This document shows, piece after piece, positions 24,060 to 33,027 of a DNA stretch of 41,451 bases. Every line of letters starts with the position of its first letter. Position 1 is the first letter of the stretch. The notes under the pieces were generated by a model. That model ran no database searches. It was not told where the DNA came from and saw only the letters and a program-made list of their open reading frames with translations. This DNA is from CAG-217 sp963638105 (GTDB lineage: Bacteria; Bacillota; Clostridia; Oscillospirales; Acutalibacteraceae): the NCBI GenBank assembly GCA_963638105.1, contig CAVHPP010000018.1, positions 1-41,451 on the forward strand. Direction: 5' to 3'. Position numbers and translations under genes: made by a program.

Positions 24060-25024
24060 TTGCAAATGCGTTCCTTTATACGGATAAAAGCTTTTTTGAT
24101 TTTGCGGCGCAGGTCCAGCCGCTGCCGATGGCGGCGCTGCTTTTCGTCCGCTGCCGGGTCCAGAGCGTTGTAGCGGGCAATGTCTGCCCGGGTGGTGGCT
24201 CCGGTTTTCGGCTCATAGCCGGTTTTGCCGATAAAATAGGTGTCTGCCGCCGGGTCAATATGCAGCGGCAGACGGCGGGAGCTGATGTGGATGTAGATGA
24301 ATTCATCTGTCAGCCACTGACCGTCTCGGTAAGCGTCCCGCAGTACCCGGCCGTGGTCGTAGTAAAAAATTTGTTCCGCATAGTTGGGATGCAGCCGGGT
24401 CTCACCGGTGGTGTAGATCCCGGTAATGGCCAGTCGTTCGCTGGCCTTGGAGATGTCCGCATAGTCTTGCCGGTCATAGAAGGGCAGTCCCAGCGCCTTG
24501 TATTTGGCGGCAATGCCCTCAACCTCGTCAAAGACGGTGATCTCCCGCGTGGTGAACGCCTTGCGGTAATCCATACCCGCTTTTTGGCGGTAGACGGCGT
24601 TGTTTTCCGGCGTGTTGCGGTAGAGGGACAGGTGGCCAAAGGCGTAGAACTTGTCATACTTTCGCAGCTTGGCCTCTGTAAAATATGCGCGCAGATCGCC
24701 GAATACCAAATCCATATCCCCGTAGCCCCAAAAGTCGTAACCGGAAAGCTCCGGCGCAAAAATTTCGCCGTAGGCGGGCTTGTAGTCACACAGCTTATAG
24801 GGGGTGTGCAGGGTAATGGCAAAGTCAAAGCACCCGGCCACGCGGCTTTGCAGCGCCGCAAAGGTAGTGGGGTGCAGGTGCATATTCTCCGGCAGATGGG
24901 TTGGCGTGTCGTCCGTAAACAGCAAAAAATCTACGGTAGCATTGCGCCGACAGCTTTCCGCAAACAGGGGAAAGTTCTCCGGCAGCTTGCCAAAATAGCA
25001 AAGGATAACAGCAATTTTGGTCAT
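24056..25024 (-). CDS. DUF6625-like putative glycosyltransferase
   Basis: 322 residues. Features include AVILCYFGKLPENF at the start, FLLFTDD near 33-39, and a DxD-type element in WGYGDMDLVFGD (D103, D105), together with HLSLYRNTP and the aromatic-rich SRRLPLHI near the C-terminus. This pattern fits small capsule-locus proteins of the DUF6625 group, which look like GT-A glycosyltransferases but lack a demonstrated reaction. It lies between a GT4 gene (ATGA overlap downstream) and the radical SAM gene (10-base gap), so it belongs to the capsule operon. The family name is from memory of the motif layout; the enzyme class is inference. Confidence 0.7.
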   Translation of the reverse strand: MTKIAVILCYFGKLPENFPLFAESCRRNATVDFLLFTDDTPTHLPENMHLHPTTFAALQSRVAGCFDFAITLHTPYKLCDYKPAYGEIFAPELSGYDFWGYGDMDLVFGDLRAYFTEAKLRKYDKFYAFGHLSLYRNTPENNAVYRQKAGMDYRKAFTTREITVFDEVEGIAAKYKALGLPFYDRQDYADISKASERLAITGIYTTGETRLHPNYAEQIFYYDHGRVLRDAYRDGQWLTDEFIYIHISSRRLPLHIDPAADTYFIGKTGYEPKTGATTRADIARYNALDPAADEKQRRHRQRLDLRRKIKKAFIRIKERICK

Positions 25025-25034
25025 AGGCGGCCCC

Positions 25035-26051
25035 TTACTTTTGTGCTTCCGGGATAAAGGCGTTTTCGCTGAGGGAATATTTGCCGCCTTTTAAGAACTT
25101 GTGCTTGACCACCCACCAGGCGGGCACCCAAATGTACTTGTGCATGGCGGGGGAGACGGAGCCGATCATCCAGCAGTTGCGGTCACACTGCTTGGTGGCG
25201 GCGCGCACAGCCTTGGCTTGGTCGCTGTTCCACAAGGTGTCCCAGTCGCCGATGTCGTGCAGATTGCCCATGACAGCCTTCTTTGCCATGCCGTTGCAGG
25301 GGATCACATCGCAGAACGGGTCGATAAAGAACGCGTCCTTGCTCATATCGCAGGGCAGCAGTCGTTTGTTGCCGTATATGTAGTTGATCAGCCCGTGGTT
25401 AAAGTAGGCACGAAACCACTTCTTAGGGCTGTGGCTTTGCAGCAGCTCGTTAATGAGCGCCTCAAAATTTTGTGCCACTTTGTATTTGTCGTCAATTTTA
25501 TTGTCCGTCTTGCGGAAGTAGAAAGAATTGTGCAGGGTAGCGGTGGCAAATTCCATGCCCAGTTCATCGGAGATCTTGTAAAGCGGCACCAGATCCTCAC
25601 AGTTCAGATCCTGCACCGTCATGCCGAACCCCACATCCGGGTGCCCCATTTCCACCAATTTCTTTAAGGTGGAGTAGCCCCGATTAAAGCCGTCCGGAAT
25701 GCCGCGAATGGCGTCGTTGGTCTGTTGCAGCCCCTCAATGGAAATGCGAATGCCCACTTTTGGGAACCGACGGCAAAGCTCTAAGATACGATCTGTAAAA
25801 TACCCATTGGTGGAGATCACAATGCGGTTGCTCTTTTTGTACAGCGCCTCCACAATATCGCCAATGTCCTTGCGAATAAAGGGCTCGCCGCCGGTGATGT
25901 TGGTAAAGGCCATTTCCGGCAGCAGGCGAATATCATCCAGGGTGATCTCTTCCTCCGGGCGGGTGGGGTCCTTAAAGCAGTCGCACATATTGCAGTGGGC
26001 GTTGCACCGATAGGTGACAATCACAGTGCCGTATAGAGTTCGTTTAGCCAT
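25035..26051 (-). CDS. Radical SAM protein with SPASM/twitch-type C-terminal cysteines
   Basis: 338 residues. The radical SAM cluster motif is C16-x3-C20-x2-C23 in RCNAHCNMC, followed by the SAM-binding GGEP at 54-57 and VISTNGYF. The C-terminal part carries C234, C247, C252, C289 and C293, a SPASM-like set for auxiliary [4Fe-4S] clusters. SPASM enzymes modify peptides, proteins or small molecules, and some are encoded in polysaccharide or antibiotic loci as sugar-modifying enzymes. Here it is flanked by a GT4 gene and a DUF6625-like gene, with no precursor-peptide gene visible in the short gaps. A sugar, carrier-lipid or cofactor substrate is therefore more likely than a peptide. The reaction is unknown. 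Confidence 0.87.
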   Translation of the reverse strand: MAKRTLYGTVIVTYRCNAHCNMCDCFKDPTRPEEEITLDDIRLLPEMAFTNITGGEPFIRKDIGDIVEALYKKSNRIVISTNGYFTDRILELCRRFPKVGIRISIEGLQQTNDAIRGIPDGFNRGYSTLKKLVEMGHPDVGFGMTVQDLNCEDLVPLYKISDELGMEFATATLHNSFYFRKTDNKIDDKYKVAQNFEALINELLQSHSPKKWFRAYFNHGLINYIYGNKRLLPCDMSKDAFFIDPFCDVIPCNGMAKKAVMGNLHDIGDWDTLWNSDQAKAVRAATKQCDRNCWMIGSVSPAMHKYIWVPAWWVVKHKFLKGGKYSLSENAFIPEAQK

Positions 26052-26078
26052 ACTGATCTTCTTTCTTCAGTTTGATTT

Positions 26079-27281
26079 TTATGCGTTATAGTCAGACAGT
26101 AGTTTGTCTGTGTAATCCTGTACGGAGAGGAAGGCGTCTGCCCGGCAGGCGGCGGTCATGGCCGCCAGTCGCTTTGGCTCCAGGTCCAGGCGGCACAGCG
26201 CCCCGCCCAAGGCCTTGGCGTCGCCGGGTGGCAGCAGCACGCCGGTCTTGCCGTCCTCGATCAGCTCCGGTATGCCGCCGATATTGGTGCCCAGCACCGG
26301 CGTGCCCAGCGCAATGCTCTCCATCACGGAGTAGGGACAATTCTCATACCATACGCTGGGATAAATGCTGCATTTGGCTGCGGCAATGCGGCGGTACAGG
26401 TCGTCCCCGGTGCAAAAGCCTACATCTGTGGCGTTGGGCAGTTGCTGAATTTCCTCTGCCATGGTACCGCTGCCGGCGAACACAAAGTGCAGCTGAGGCA
26501 GCGCCTTGGCGGCAGCCAAAAGGGTATCAATGCCCTTTTCTTTGTCATAGCGGCCAAAGTAGAGCACATAGTCTTCTTTTTCCACCTGCGGGCGGGGCGG
26601 CACGGTGCAGAAGTTGTGCAGCACCCGGGTGCGCCCGGCCAAATCCGGGTGTTTTTCCATCTGGCTTTGCATAAAGGCAGAGCAGCAGATCACTCGGTCG
26701 ATCTCTTTGTAAGTATGCGCCTTGCGGTACAGGGTAGCCTCGGCAGCGCCCAGTAGGCTCTTAGCCCGCGAGCCGTGCATACATCGGTGTTGCACACAGG
26801 GGGTGTACTTGCCGCTCAGACAGGCGGTGCAGTTCTCCATGGTGTCCGGTCGATTGAGCATGTGGTTAGGGCACAGCAACTGGTAGTCGTGGGCCGTGTA
26901 CAGGATCTTGGTGTGCCGCCCGGTGGCTTTGTCCCAGGCGCGTATTTCCAAGATCACCGCAGGGGTCAATTGGTAGTTAAAGTTGTTCAGGTGTACCACT
27001 TGGGGTTGCAGATCCTCCAGCACCCGGCGCAGCTGCCGCCGGGCGTGGGTGGAGTACACCGTGCGCAGAGCGTAGCCGGCTTTTTTTACCGGGTTGGCGG
27101 TGTGGTAGTCGGTATCTTTGGTGTAGGCGCCTACTCGGTTGCCTACGCAGTTGCCATCGTGCTCCATACCAAAGTATTCTACCCGGTGGCCTCGGCGGCT
27201 CAGTTCCGCCCCCAGCCCCATCATATAGGTTTCTGTTCCCCCTTTGGGGTACAGAAATTTGTTAATAAAGAGAATGTTCAT
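26079..27281 (-). CDS. GT4 family glycosyltransferase
   Basis: 400 residues from the ATG at 27281, which follows the upstream stop by one base and has GGGGAG at a suitable distance; a longer frame adds eight unlikely residues. N-terminal lobe: ILFINKFLYPKGGTETYM. Donor lobe: YVLYFGRYDKEKGIDTLLAA, HFVFAGSGTM and the E-x7-E-like WYENCPYSVMESIALG. A cysteine-rich stretch in the middle (CPNHMLNRPDTMENCTACL) occurs in one subgroup of this family and may bind metal. It transfers one sugar to the capsule repeat unit; donor unknown. Confidence 0.9.
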   Translation of the reverse strand: MNILFINKFLYPKGGTETYMMGLGAELSRRGHRVEYFGMEHDGNCVGNRVGAYTKDTDYHTANPVKKAGYALRTVYSTHARRQLRRVLEDLQPQVVHLNNFNYQLTPAVILEIRAWDKATGRHTKILYTAHDYQLLCPNHMLNRPDTMENCTACLSGKYTPCVQHRCMHGSRAKSLLGAAEATLYRKAHTYKEIDRVICCSAFMQSQMEKHPDLAGRTRVLHNFCTVPPRPQVEKEDYVLYFGRYDKEKGIDTLLAAAKALPQLHFVFAGSGTMAEEIQQLPNATDVGFCTGDDLYRRIAAAKCSIYPSVWYENCPYSVMESIALGTPVLGTNIGGIPELIEDGKTGVLLPPGDAKALGGALCRLDLEPKRLAAMTAACRADAFLSVQDYTDKLLSDYNA

Positions 27282-27282
27282 C

Positions 27283-28335
27283 TCATGGCTCCCCGACAGC
27301 AGCACAAGGGGCTGTCTGTTTTTTTAAAATATAGCGGGTGGGGTACAGAAAAAAATTGAACACCGGTACCCGTGCGGCAATGCGACCCACCGCCATGGGC
27401 AATAGAAAAGAGGCGGCCAGTCCCAGTACAATGTGCACCACCGGGTTTTGTACCCCAAAGTGCAGCAACAGGCTGCGTACCGGCGCGGCACAAATGGTGT
27501 GCAGCAGATAGATTGGAAAAGTGTCCCGGCTGCACAGGCTCAACGCCCGGCGCAGCTTTTCGTCCGGGTGCCACAGTTGCATAGCGGATAGCACCGCTCC
27601 GCAGGCCAGCAGTCCGCACAGCAGCGAAAGCGCCCGGTTGCCGTGGAGCAGGGTAAAGGTAATTCCTGCCAGCAATAAAAATCCGGCGCCCAACAGCAGC
27701 GGCAGCGACTTTTTGCGCAACAGATCGGCAGGCGCATTGGCCAGTGCCAGTCCCATGGCAAACCAAATCAAATTTTGCAGCACGCTGCGCACACAGCCGG
27801 GCAGTACAGCCGCAGCTGAGAGACCGCAAATGAAATAGGCACATAACCCCAGGGCTATCAGAGCCAAGCTGCCCTTTTTACCCATAGGAGGGATCAGCAC
27901 GAAAAAGAGAAACAGCACCGGCAGATACCAAAAGGGCGCCGGCGGGTTTAGAAAGAAGTAGGCCACCAGCCCTCGCTCCTCGGCTATATTGACTTCGGCG
28001 GGGAACAGCAGCTTCAGCGCATAGTTCACACCGGCAAAGGTAAAGTAGGGCACGCCCAGGGCCAGTGCCTTCTTGCCTACCTGGCGGGCGTAATCCCGCC
28101 AGGTGTGCAGCACCGTAAAGCGGCGGTACAGATATGCGCTGCATATAAAAAACAGCGGCACATGAAAGGTATAAAGGGCACTGTTACACAGAGCAAAGGT
28201 CGCTGTGTCCGGAAGAATACCGGCGCGCACCATACTTTGGGCAAAGTGACCCAACACTACCAGCCCGCAGGCCAGAAACTTGGTATTGTCTACCCATTGC
28301 AGGCGGGTTTTATTTTGCGCTTTTAACCCGTTCAT
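27283..28335 (-). CDS. Acyltransferase family 3 membrane protein (sugar O-acetylase-like)
   Basis: 350 residues with about ten hydrophobic helices. LQWVDNTKFLACGLVVLGHFAQ (residues 13-34, H30 in GHF) is the characteristic start of acyltransferase-3/fucose 4-O-acetylase-like proteins, and PFWYLPVLFLFF is another typical segment. It would pass an acetyl or other acyl group across the membrane onto a capsule sugar. The ATG lies inside the last codons of the preceding GT4 gene (26-base overlap); no later in-frame ATG exists before the conserved start, which supports it. Confidence 0.87.
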   Translation of the reverse strand: MNGLKAQNKTRLQWVDNTKFLACGLVVLGHFAQSMVRAGILPDTATFALCNSALYTFHVPLFFICSAYLYRRFTVLHTWRDYARQVGKKALALGVPYFTFAGVNYALKLLFPAEVNIAEERGLVAYFFLNPPAPFWYLPVLFLFFVLIPPMGKKGSLALIALGLCAYFICGLSAAAVLPGCVRSVLQNLIWFAMGLALANAPADLLRKKSLPLLLGAGFLLLAGITFTLLHGNRALSLLCGLLACGAVLSAMQLWHPDEKLRRALSLCSRDTFPIYLLHTICAAPVRSLLLHFGVQNPVVHIVLGLAASFLLPMAVGRIAARVPVFNFFLYPTRYILKKQTAPCAAVGEP

Positions 28336-29440
28336 ACAGTGCCAGCGTCCTCTCGGTGACTTGGTCCCAGTTGTATTTTTGCAAAATATAGTCTGCGGCA
28401 GTGGCCTTGCAGTGGGCCACCGTGTCCGGTTGAGACAGCAGCCTCTCCAGCAGTTGTTTTAAGTCTGCCGTGTTGCCTTTTTGGAAGGCAAAGCCGTGGT
28501 CACCGCATACCTCCGTGCACTCGGGTATGTCCGAGGTAACGCAGCAGTTGCCGTAGCTCATGGCCTCCAGCAGACTGATGGGCATACCCTCCAAGTCCGA
28601 GGGCAGGCAGTAGAGATAGGCGCCGGCATACAGCGCAGCCAGGGGCGCACCCTGCACAAAGTCTGTAAAGACGATACGGTCGTCGCCGGCAGCCTTGGCT
28701 TTCAGTTGATTGAAATATTCCTCCGAGTGGCTGGCACCACCGGCGATCACCAGCTTTTTATCTGTTTGCAGTGTGCGGTAGGCGTCGATTAAATAGTGGA
28801 TGCCCTTCTCCGGCACAATGCGACCCAGAAACAGGATATAGCCGTCCTTTTTCAGTCCAAAGTGGGACAGAGGGGACAGGTCCGCCGTCTCCGGCGGGTC
28901 AATGCCGTTTTCAATCCGCACGGTCTGGCGGTGATAGGTGTTGGCAAAATACTGCTGCATACTGGCAGACAGCACGATGATCTCGTCTGCATACTTGGCG
29001 GCCATACGCTCGCCAAAGCGGAGAAAGCGGGTGGCAAAGCCGCCCCACTTGGCCCGCTGCCAGTCCAGGCCGTGAATGGTGACCACGCATTTTTTGCCAA
29101 AGCACTTGGCCAAGGGGACCATAGCCGCCGGACCCTCTGCGTGGAAGTGAATGATGTCGTACCCACCGAACAGCGCCCGCACTGTGGCGAAAAAGCTGTA
29201 TACAATGGCATTGAGCTTTTTGCTGTTTGGGGTGGGCACCCAGCGGATCTGTACCCCGTCCAGGTTGTGCAGGTGGCTGTGATCATCAAAGGCGCTCCCG
29301 GCCACATGACGGCTTTTGCGGTTATAAACGGTGACCCGGTGGCCCCGCTGTACCATACGGCGGGATAGGGCTTCTACCACAATCTCAACGCCGCCCTCTC
29401 GGGAGGGAATGCGCTTGTGACCGATCATTGCGATTTTCAT
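28310..29440 (-). CDS. GT4 glycosyltransferase (DUF1972/Cps2T-like)
   Basis: 376 residues. It opens with MIGHKRIPSREGGVE and VVEALSRRM, typical of the DUF1972-type rhamnosyltransferases that add the second sugar in capsule repeat units. The donor lobe has FLGRIVPEKGIHYLIDAY and the E-x7-E motif in DLEGMPISLLEAMSYG. It is encoded directly after the priming glycosylphosphotransferase with an 11-base gap, which fits addition of the second sugar. The exact sugar is not determinable. Confidence 0.92.
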   Translation of the reverse strand: MKIAMIGHKRIPSREGGVEIVVEALSRRMVQRGHRVTVYNRKSRHVAGSAFDDHSHLHNLDGVQIRWVPTPNSKKLNAIVYSFFATVRALFGGYDIIHFHAEGPAAMVPLAKCFGKKCVVTIHGLDWQRAKWGGFATRFLRFGERMAAKYADEIIVLSASMQQYFANTYHRQTVRIENGIDPPETADLSPLSHFGLKKDGYILFLGRIVPEKGIHYLIDAYRTLQTDKKLVIAGGASHSEEYFNQLKAKAAGDDRIVFTDFVQGAPLAALYAGAYLYCLPSDLEGMPISLLEAMSYGNCCVTSDIPECTEVCGDHGFAFQKGNTADLKQLLERLLSQPDTVAHCKATAADYILQKYNWDQVTERTLALYERVKSAK

Positions 29441-29451
29441 GGTCGCCCTCC

Positions 29452-30948
29452 TTACTGTGCCCCATGGCCGGTAAACACCACGCCTAAGGTTTTGAACAGG
29501 ATCTTAATATCCAAGGCGAGGGACCAGTTATCTATGTACTGGCAGTCCAGGCGCACCACTTCTTCAAAGTCCTCAATCTGGGATCGGCCGCTAACCTGCC
29601 ACAGCCCGGTAATGCCCGGTCGCATGGACAGCCGCCGCTTGTGGTGGGAACTGTACTGCTCAAATTCATCCAGTGTGGGCGGGCGGGTGCCGACCAGGCT
29701 CATATCTCCCCGCAGTACATTGTAGAACTGGGGCAGCTCGTCAATGCTGAACTTGCGGATAAAGCGGCCCACTTTTGTAATGCGCGGATCGTTGTCCATT
29801 TTGAACATCAGGCCTTGCATATGGTTCTTTTCTTCAAATTCTTTTTTGCGTTGCTCTGCGTCCGCGTACATGGAGCGCAGCTTATACATATAGAACAGAC
29901 GGCCGTTTTTGCCCACCCGCTGCTGCTTAAAGAACAAGCCGCCCCGACTTTCCATCAACAGGGGAACGGCCACCAGCAAAATAATGGGGACAGAGAGGAT
30001 TAGCCCTACAATGGCGCCTATAATGTCCGCAAATCGCTTTAGAGCCAGCAACTTTGTGTCCTGCACGGCGGCAGATACGCCCACCATCGGGTAGCCGGCT
30101 ACAATATCGCAACGCATGTGGTTAAACTTGCTTTCTTCTACAAATTGCTCCAAGGTGGGAATGTTGATGTGCACCAGCACACCCATATCTTCCAGCTCTT
30201 CAATAAAGGCGTTTAGGTTTTCCGTGGACCAGTTGGTCGCTTTACCGGAGAAGTTGATGTATACCTCGTCAATAGAGGACAGGCGCACCCAACTTAAAAA
30301 ACTGCTCAGATCCGGAATGATCGCCACGCCGCAACAGCGCTTCTCCACCGTGCGACTGTGCATGGCCCGGTATGCGCCCGGGTTGCCTGCGGCGGATGCA
30401 GTGACAAAGGCATCGGCATTTAGGATCGTAACGCCGTCAACCCGCTTGGTCCAGTCCTCTTGCAGCGATTGCACAAACTGCTCTGCCCGGTCCGGGGTGG
30501 TAACCACACCCACCAGCGTGGCGTTGCGGGAATTGGAGAAGTTGTTGGTCAGCACGCGCTTGAGCACATAGCGCCCCAGGCAGGAAAATAGAAAGAACAA
30601 CAGGTAAGAACCGATAAACAGGTAACGGGAGTCGATCATCGGATTCTTAAACAGCAGCAGTAGCACTGCAAAATTCATGTAGGTCAGCGAGCAGTTGCGC
30701 AATACAGCGAGCAGCTCCATCACCCGCTCCCGTTTGGCCAGATCAATGGAGGAGGCAAAGCCGACCGCAATGGCCGAGTAGGCCACAAACAGCATAAAGC
30801 AGTAGGATTTCCACTCGTCCGCGGTGTAGAGCAAAATGCGGTGCAACCCTTTGCCAAATACCAAATAGGTGATTAGGGTCGCCAGCGCCAATGCAATCCC
30901 ATCCACGAAATATTCACTTATTTGTTGAACTTTTTGCCACTTTTTCAA
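29452..30948 (-). CDS. Polyprenyl-phosphate glycosylphosphotransferase (repeat-unit priming enzyme)
   Basis: 498 residues. Several N-terminal membrane helices (between about 12 and 130), a soluble CoA-binding-like region (about 140-290) and the C-terminal catalytic sugar transferase domain (about 300-495). Catalytic signatures: FKQQRVGKNGRLFYMYKLRSM ends near 360, the D403-E404 dyad in SIDELPQ, VGTRPP (419-424) and RPGITGLWQVSGR. It attaches the first sugar phosphate to undecaprenyl phosphate, starting repeat-unit synthesis. WbaP/CpsE/WcaJ-type; the sugar (glucose, galactose or N-acetyl form) is not clear from sequence. Confidence 0.95.
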   Translation of the reverse strand: MKKWQKVQQISEYFVDGIALALATLITYLVFGKGLHRILLYTADEWKSYCFMLFVAYSAIAVGFASSIDLAKRERVMELLAVLRNCSLTYMNFAVLLLLFKNPMIDSRYLFIGSYLLFFLFSCLGRYVLKRVLTNNFSNSRNATLVGVVTTPDRAEQFVQSLQEDWTKRVDGVTILNADAFVTASAAGNPGAYRAMHSRTVEKRCCGVAIIPDLSSFLSWVRLSSIDEVYINFSGKATNWSTENLNAFIEELEDMGVLVHINIPTLEQFVEESKFNHMRCDIVAGYPMVGVSAAVQDTKLLALKRFADIIGAIVGLILSVPIILLVAVPLLMESRGGLFFKQQRVGKNGRLFYMYKLRSMYADAEQRKKEFEEKNHMQGLMFKMDNDPRITKVGRFIRKFSIDELPQFYNVLRGDMSLVGTRPPTLDEFEQYSSHHKRRLSMRPGITGLWQVSGRSQIEDFEEVVRLDCQYIDNWSLALDIKILFKTLGVVFTGHGAQ

Positions 30949-30966
30949 GCTTGATCATTCCTGTGT

Positions 30967-31731
30967 TTATTTGTAGTTGTAGCTGTAACCGTAGTCGTAG
31001 CCGTATTTGTACTTTCGGTCATATTTATGGTAGTAGGAGTAATATTTCTTCCGGTCCGGGGTGGCGTCATTGAGGATGAAGCCTACCACCTCCGCGCCGA
31101 TGCTTTCCAGCGCGTCAACGGCGGATCGTACCTCGGGAATGTCCGTATTGCCGGCCTTAACGATCATCACATAGCCGGTGACCTTGCCTGCAAAGGCGCT
31201 GGCGTCCGTTACCAGGTTAATCGGCGGGGTGTCGATAAACACGCAGTCGTAATGCCCCTTAACAAAACTCAGCAGCTGATCCATTCTGGAGCTGGCCAGC
31301 AACTCCGCCGGATTGGGCGGGATTTTGCCGGAGGAGAGAATGGATAAATTCTCCACATTGGTCTTGGATACAGTGATGTTGTCCGTCAGCCCGGCCAATA
31401 TTTCAGACAGGCCGTTGGTCACCGGAATATTGAACATACGATGAACGGTGGGGTTGCGCATATCTGAGTCAATGATCAGGGTGCGCTTGCCCATTTGGGC
31501 AAAGCTGATGGCCAGGTTAATGGTGTTGATGGTTTTGCCGTTGTTGGCGTCCGGGCTGGTGACCACGAATACCGGACAACTTTCACCCTTTTGGGTAAAC
31601 AGCAGGCTGGTACGGATAGTATTGTAGGCCTCTTTGATCACAAAGGGGGTGTCTGCTGCCAGCATTTTCTTTTGATCGTTACGGCTGAACCCGCGCTCGT
31701 CCGGGTTTTTCTTATTGCGTCTCAGTGCCAT
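30967..31731 (-). CDS. cpsD: CpsD-type bacterial tyrosine kinase with atypical P-loop
   Basis: 254 residues, the Firmicutes-type cytoplasmic kinase that works with the CpsC-like membrane activator encoded 2 bases upstream to control capsule chain length. Walker A is at 59-67, but reads SPDANNGKT rather than the usual PGEGKS form, keeping only the GKT end. Walker A' is TLIIDSDMRNP (84-94) and Walker B VFIDTPP (164-170). The C-terminal 25 residues carry twelve tyrosines, an unusually dense autophosphorylation tail. The missing glycines may weaken but need not abolish ATP use. Confidence 0.92.
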   Translation of the reverse strand: MALRRNKKNPDERGFSRNDQKKMLAADTPFVIKEAYNTIRTSLLFTQKGESCPVFVVTSPDANNGKTINTINLAISFAQMGKRTLIIDSDMRNPTVHRMFNIPVTNGLSEILAGLTDNITVSKTNVENLSILSSGKIPPNPAELLASSRMDQLLSFVKGHYDCVFIDTPPINLVTDASAFAGKVTGYVMIVKAGNTDIPEVRSAVDALESIGAEVVGFILNDATPDRKKYYSYYHKYDRKYKYGYDYGYSYNYK

Positions 31732-31733
31732 GG

Positions 31734-32504
31734 TTACGCATCTCCTTTCATGGATACAGGGGGTTCCGGCGGAGCAATTTGGTCGCTGTCTGTAGGCGGT
31801 GCCTGCTTGTCGCGGGTGGCCACCAAGCGGGGAATGGTGCCCAGTACCGGAATTTGGAATTCGCGCTCCAGATCCTTTACAGAGGTGATGGTGGCGTTAA
31901 ACGCCTCGCGCACAAAGAAGTAAACGAAGGAGACGGCAAAGGCGATCAACAGCCCCAGAAAGATATTTTTCTTTATATTGGGGGAGGAGGGGGTCTTTGG
32001 CTCCTTGGCATAGTCGATCACGTTGGCGCCGCCGGCTTTGATGATCCGGGCAATCTCACCGGGAGCCACTTCCGCTACGGCGTTGGCAATGGATTGACTG
32101 GTTTTGGGATTGGTCGTGGTGACGGACACATAAAACACATTGGTGTCCTCGTCCTGGGAAGTGGTAATGCTGCTCTTAATGGCGCTGCCGTCCGTCAGCC
32201 CTACTTTCTCCGCTACCTTGTCCAGCACTGCGTCGCTCTCCAGCACGGCAAGGTAGCTTTTTACCAAAGCGGTGGAGGCGGTGTAGTCGTTGTAACTGAT
32301 GGAACTTTGGGTGCTTAGCTGATCCATATCACTGTACACATACAGGGAGATCTTGGCGGTGTACTTTTGGTCTATAAAGAACTCGGTAAAGCAACCGGCG
32401 GCAATGCCCCCCAGCAGGGTGAACAGCAGAATGTAAACGACCTTCTTGCGCATCATAAAGAAGATCTTTTTCAGATCAATGTCAATTTCCTTGGTTTGGT
32501 CCAT
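31734..32504 (-). CDS. cpsC: CpsC/Wzz-type chain-length regulator and tyrosine-kinase activator
   Basis: 256 residues, first gene of the capsule operon. Two membrane helices at about 22-42 and 180-198 flank an external domain, with the family's proline-rich PKTPSSPN (169-176) before the second helix. A cytoplasmic tail of about 55 residues should activate the CpsD kinase. It sets polymer length together with the kinase and Wzy. GAGGAG precedes the ATG at 32504, and a strong promoter lies 50-80 bases upstream. Confidence 0.92.
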   Translation of the reverse strand: MDQTKEIDIDLKKIFFMMRKKVVYILLFTLLGGIAAGCFTEFFIDQKYTAKISLYVYSDMDQLSTQSSISYNDYTASTALVKSYLAVLESDAVLDKVAEKVGLTDGSAIKSSITTSQDEDTNVFYVSVTTTNPKTSQSIANAVAEVAPGEIARIIKAGGANVIDYAKEPKTPSSPNIKKNIFLGLLIAFAVSFVYFFVREAFNATITSVKDLEREFQIPVLGTIPRLVATRDKQAPPTDSDQIAPPEPPVSMKGDA

Positions 32505-32553
32505 AATTTGCTCCTCTTCTATATATAAATTTATATATTATATAGACACATTC

Positions 32554-32582
32554 ATTTTATCATTTTGGAGGGGTCGTGTCAA
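32554..32582 (-). promoter_or_regulatory. Promoter of the 14-gene capsule operon
   Basis: Minus-strand TTGACA (complement of 32577-32582) and TAAAAT (complement of 32554-32559) with a 17-base spacer. The leader between it and the ATG at 32504 is very AT-rich (TATATA repeats). No other promoter of similar quality is seen in the operon, whose genes mostly overlap or abut, so this one probably drives all 15.6 kb. Confidence 0.85.
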
Positions 32583-32662
32583 TGCAAGGCGGTGACGGCG
32601 ACACATTTTCGGCAAAGCGGCAAAAATGGCACTTGTTTTTTGTCTATTTCCACGATAAAAAA

Positions 32663-32700
32663 AGATAAAAAATGGCAGATAGTCCCATAGTGACTATCTG
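32663..32700 (-). terminator. Terminator after the Dabb gene
   Basis: A 9-bp stem (32676-32684 with 32692-32700) with a 7-base loop, followed on the minus strand by a long T-rich tract (complement of 32656-32673). It lies 21 bases beyond the stop at 32722 and separates that unit from the capsule promoter. Confidence 0.85.
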
Positions 32701-32721
32701 TCGGTGCGGTGCCTCTTGCCG

Positions 32722-33015
32722 TTATTCCACCGTGTAATCCATGGCAATGCTGTTTTCTGCCACGGCGTGCATGTGTTTCTTGACTACGCCGCAGTGGTAC
32801 GGGTCCTGCTGATAGGCGTCCAAAGCGGCCATATCGTCCAGCAGCACCTGCAAAATCACATCATAGGAGCGCCCGGAGCGCAACTCATCGACCCCCACTT
32901 CGATCCCACGCAGCAGCGGTACATTGCCGTCCATGGAGCGGAGCACTTCCGCTGCCTTTTGGCAATTTGCCGGGGTGGGGTCAGCCAGCTTAAAGCATAC
33001 AATATGTTTGATCAT
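32722..33015 (-). CDS. Dabb-family (stress-responsive alpha/beta barrel) protein
   Basis: 97 residues, full length for the small dimeric alpha/beta-barrel family. It begins with MIKHIVCFKLAD and has DVILQVLLDDMAALDAYQ and the C-terminal HMHAVAENSIAMDY typical of the family. Function in bacteria is generally unknown. GGAGG lies 8 bases upstream of the ATG. It sits just past the rny terminator with no room for a promoter in between, so it may depend on readthrough from rny or on a promoter inside rny. Confidence 0.87.
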   Translation of the reverse strand: MIKHIVCFKLADPTPANCQKAAEVLRSMDGNVPLLRGIEVGVDELRSGRSYDVILQVLLDDMAALDAYQQDPYHCGVVKKHMHAVAENSIAMDYTVE

Positions 33016-33027
33016 TGCGATTCCTCC

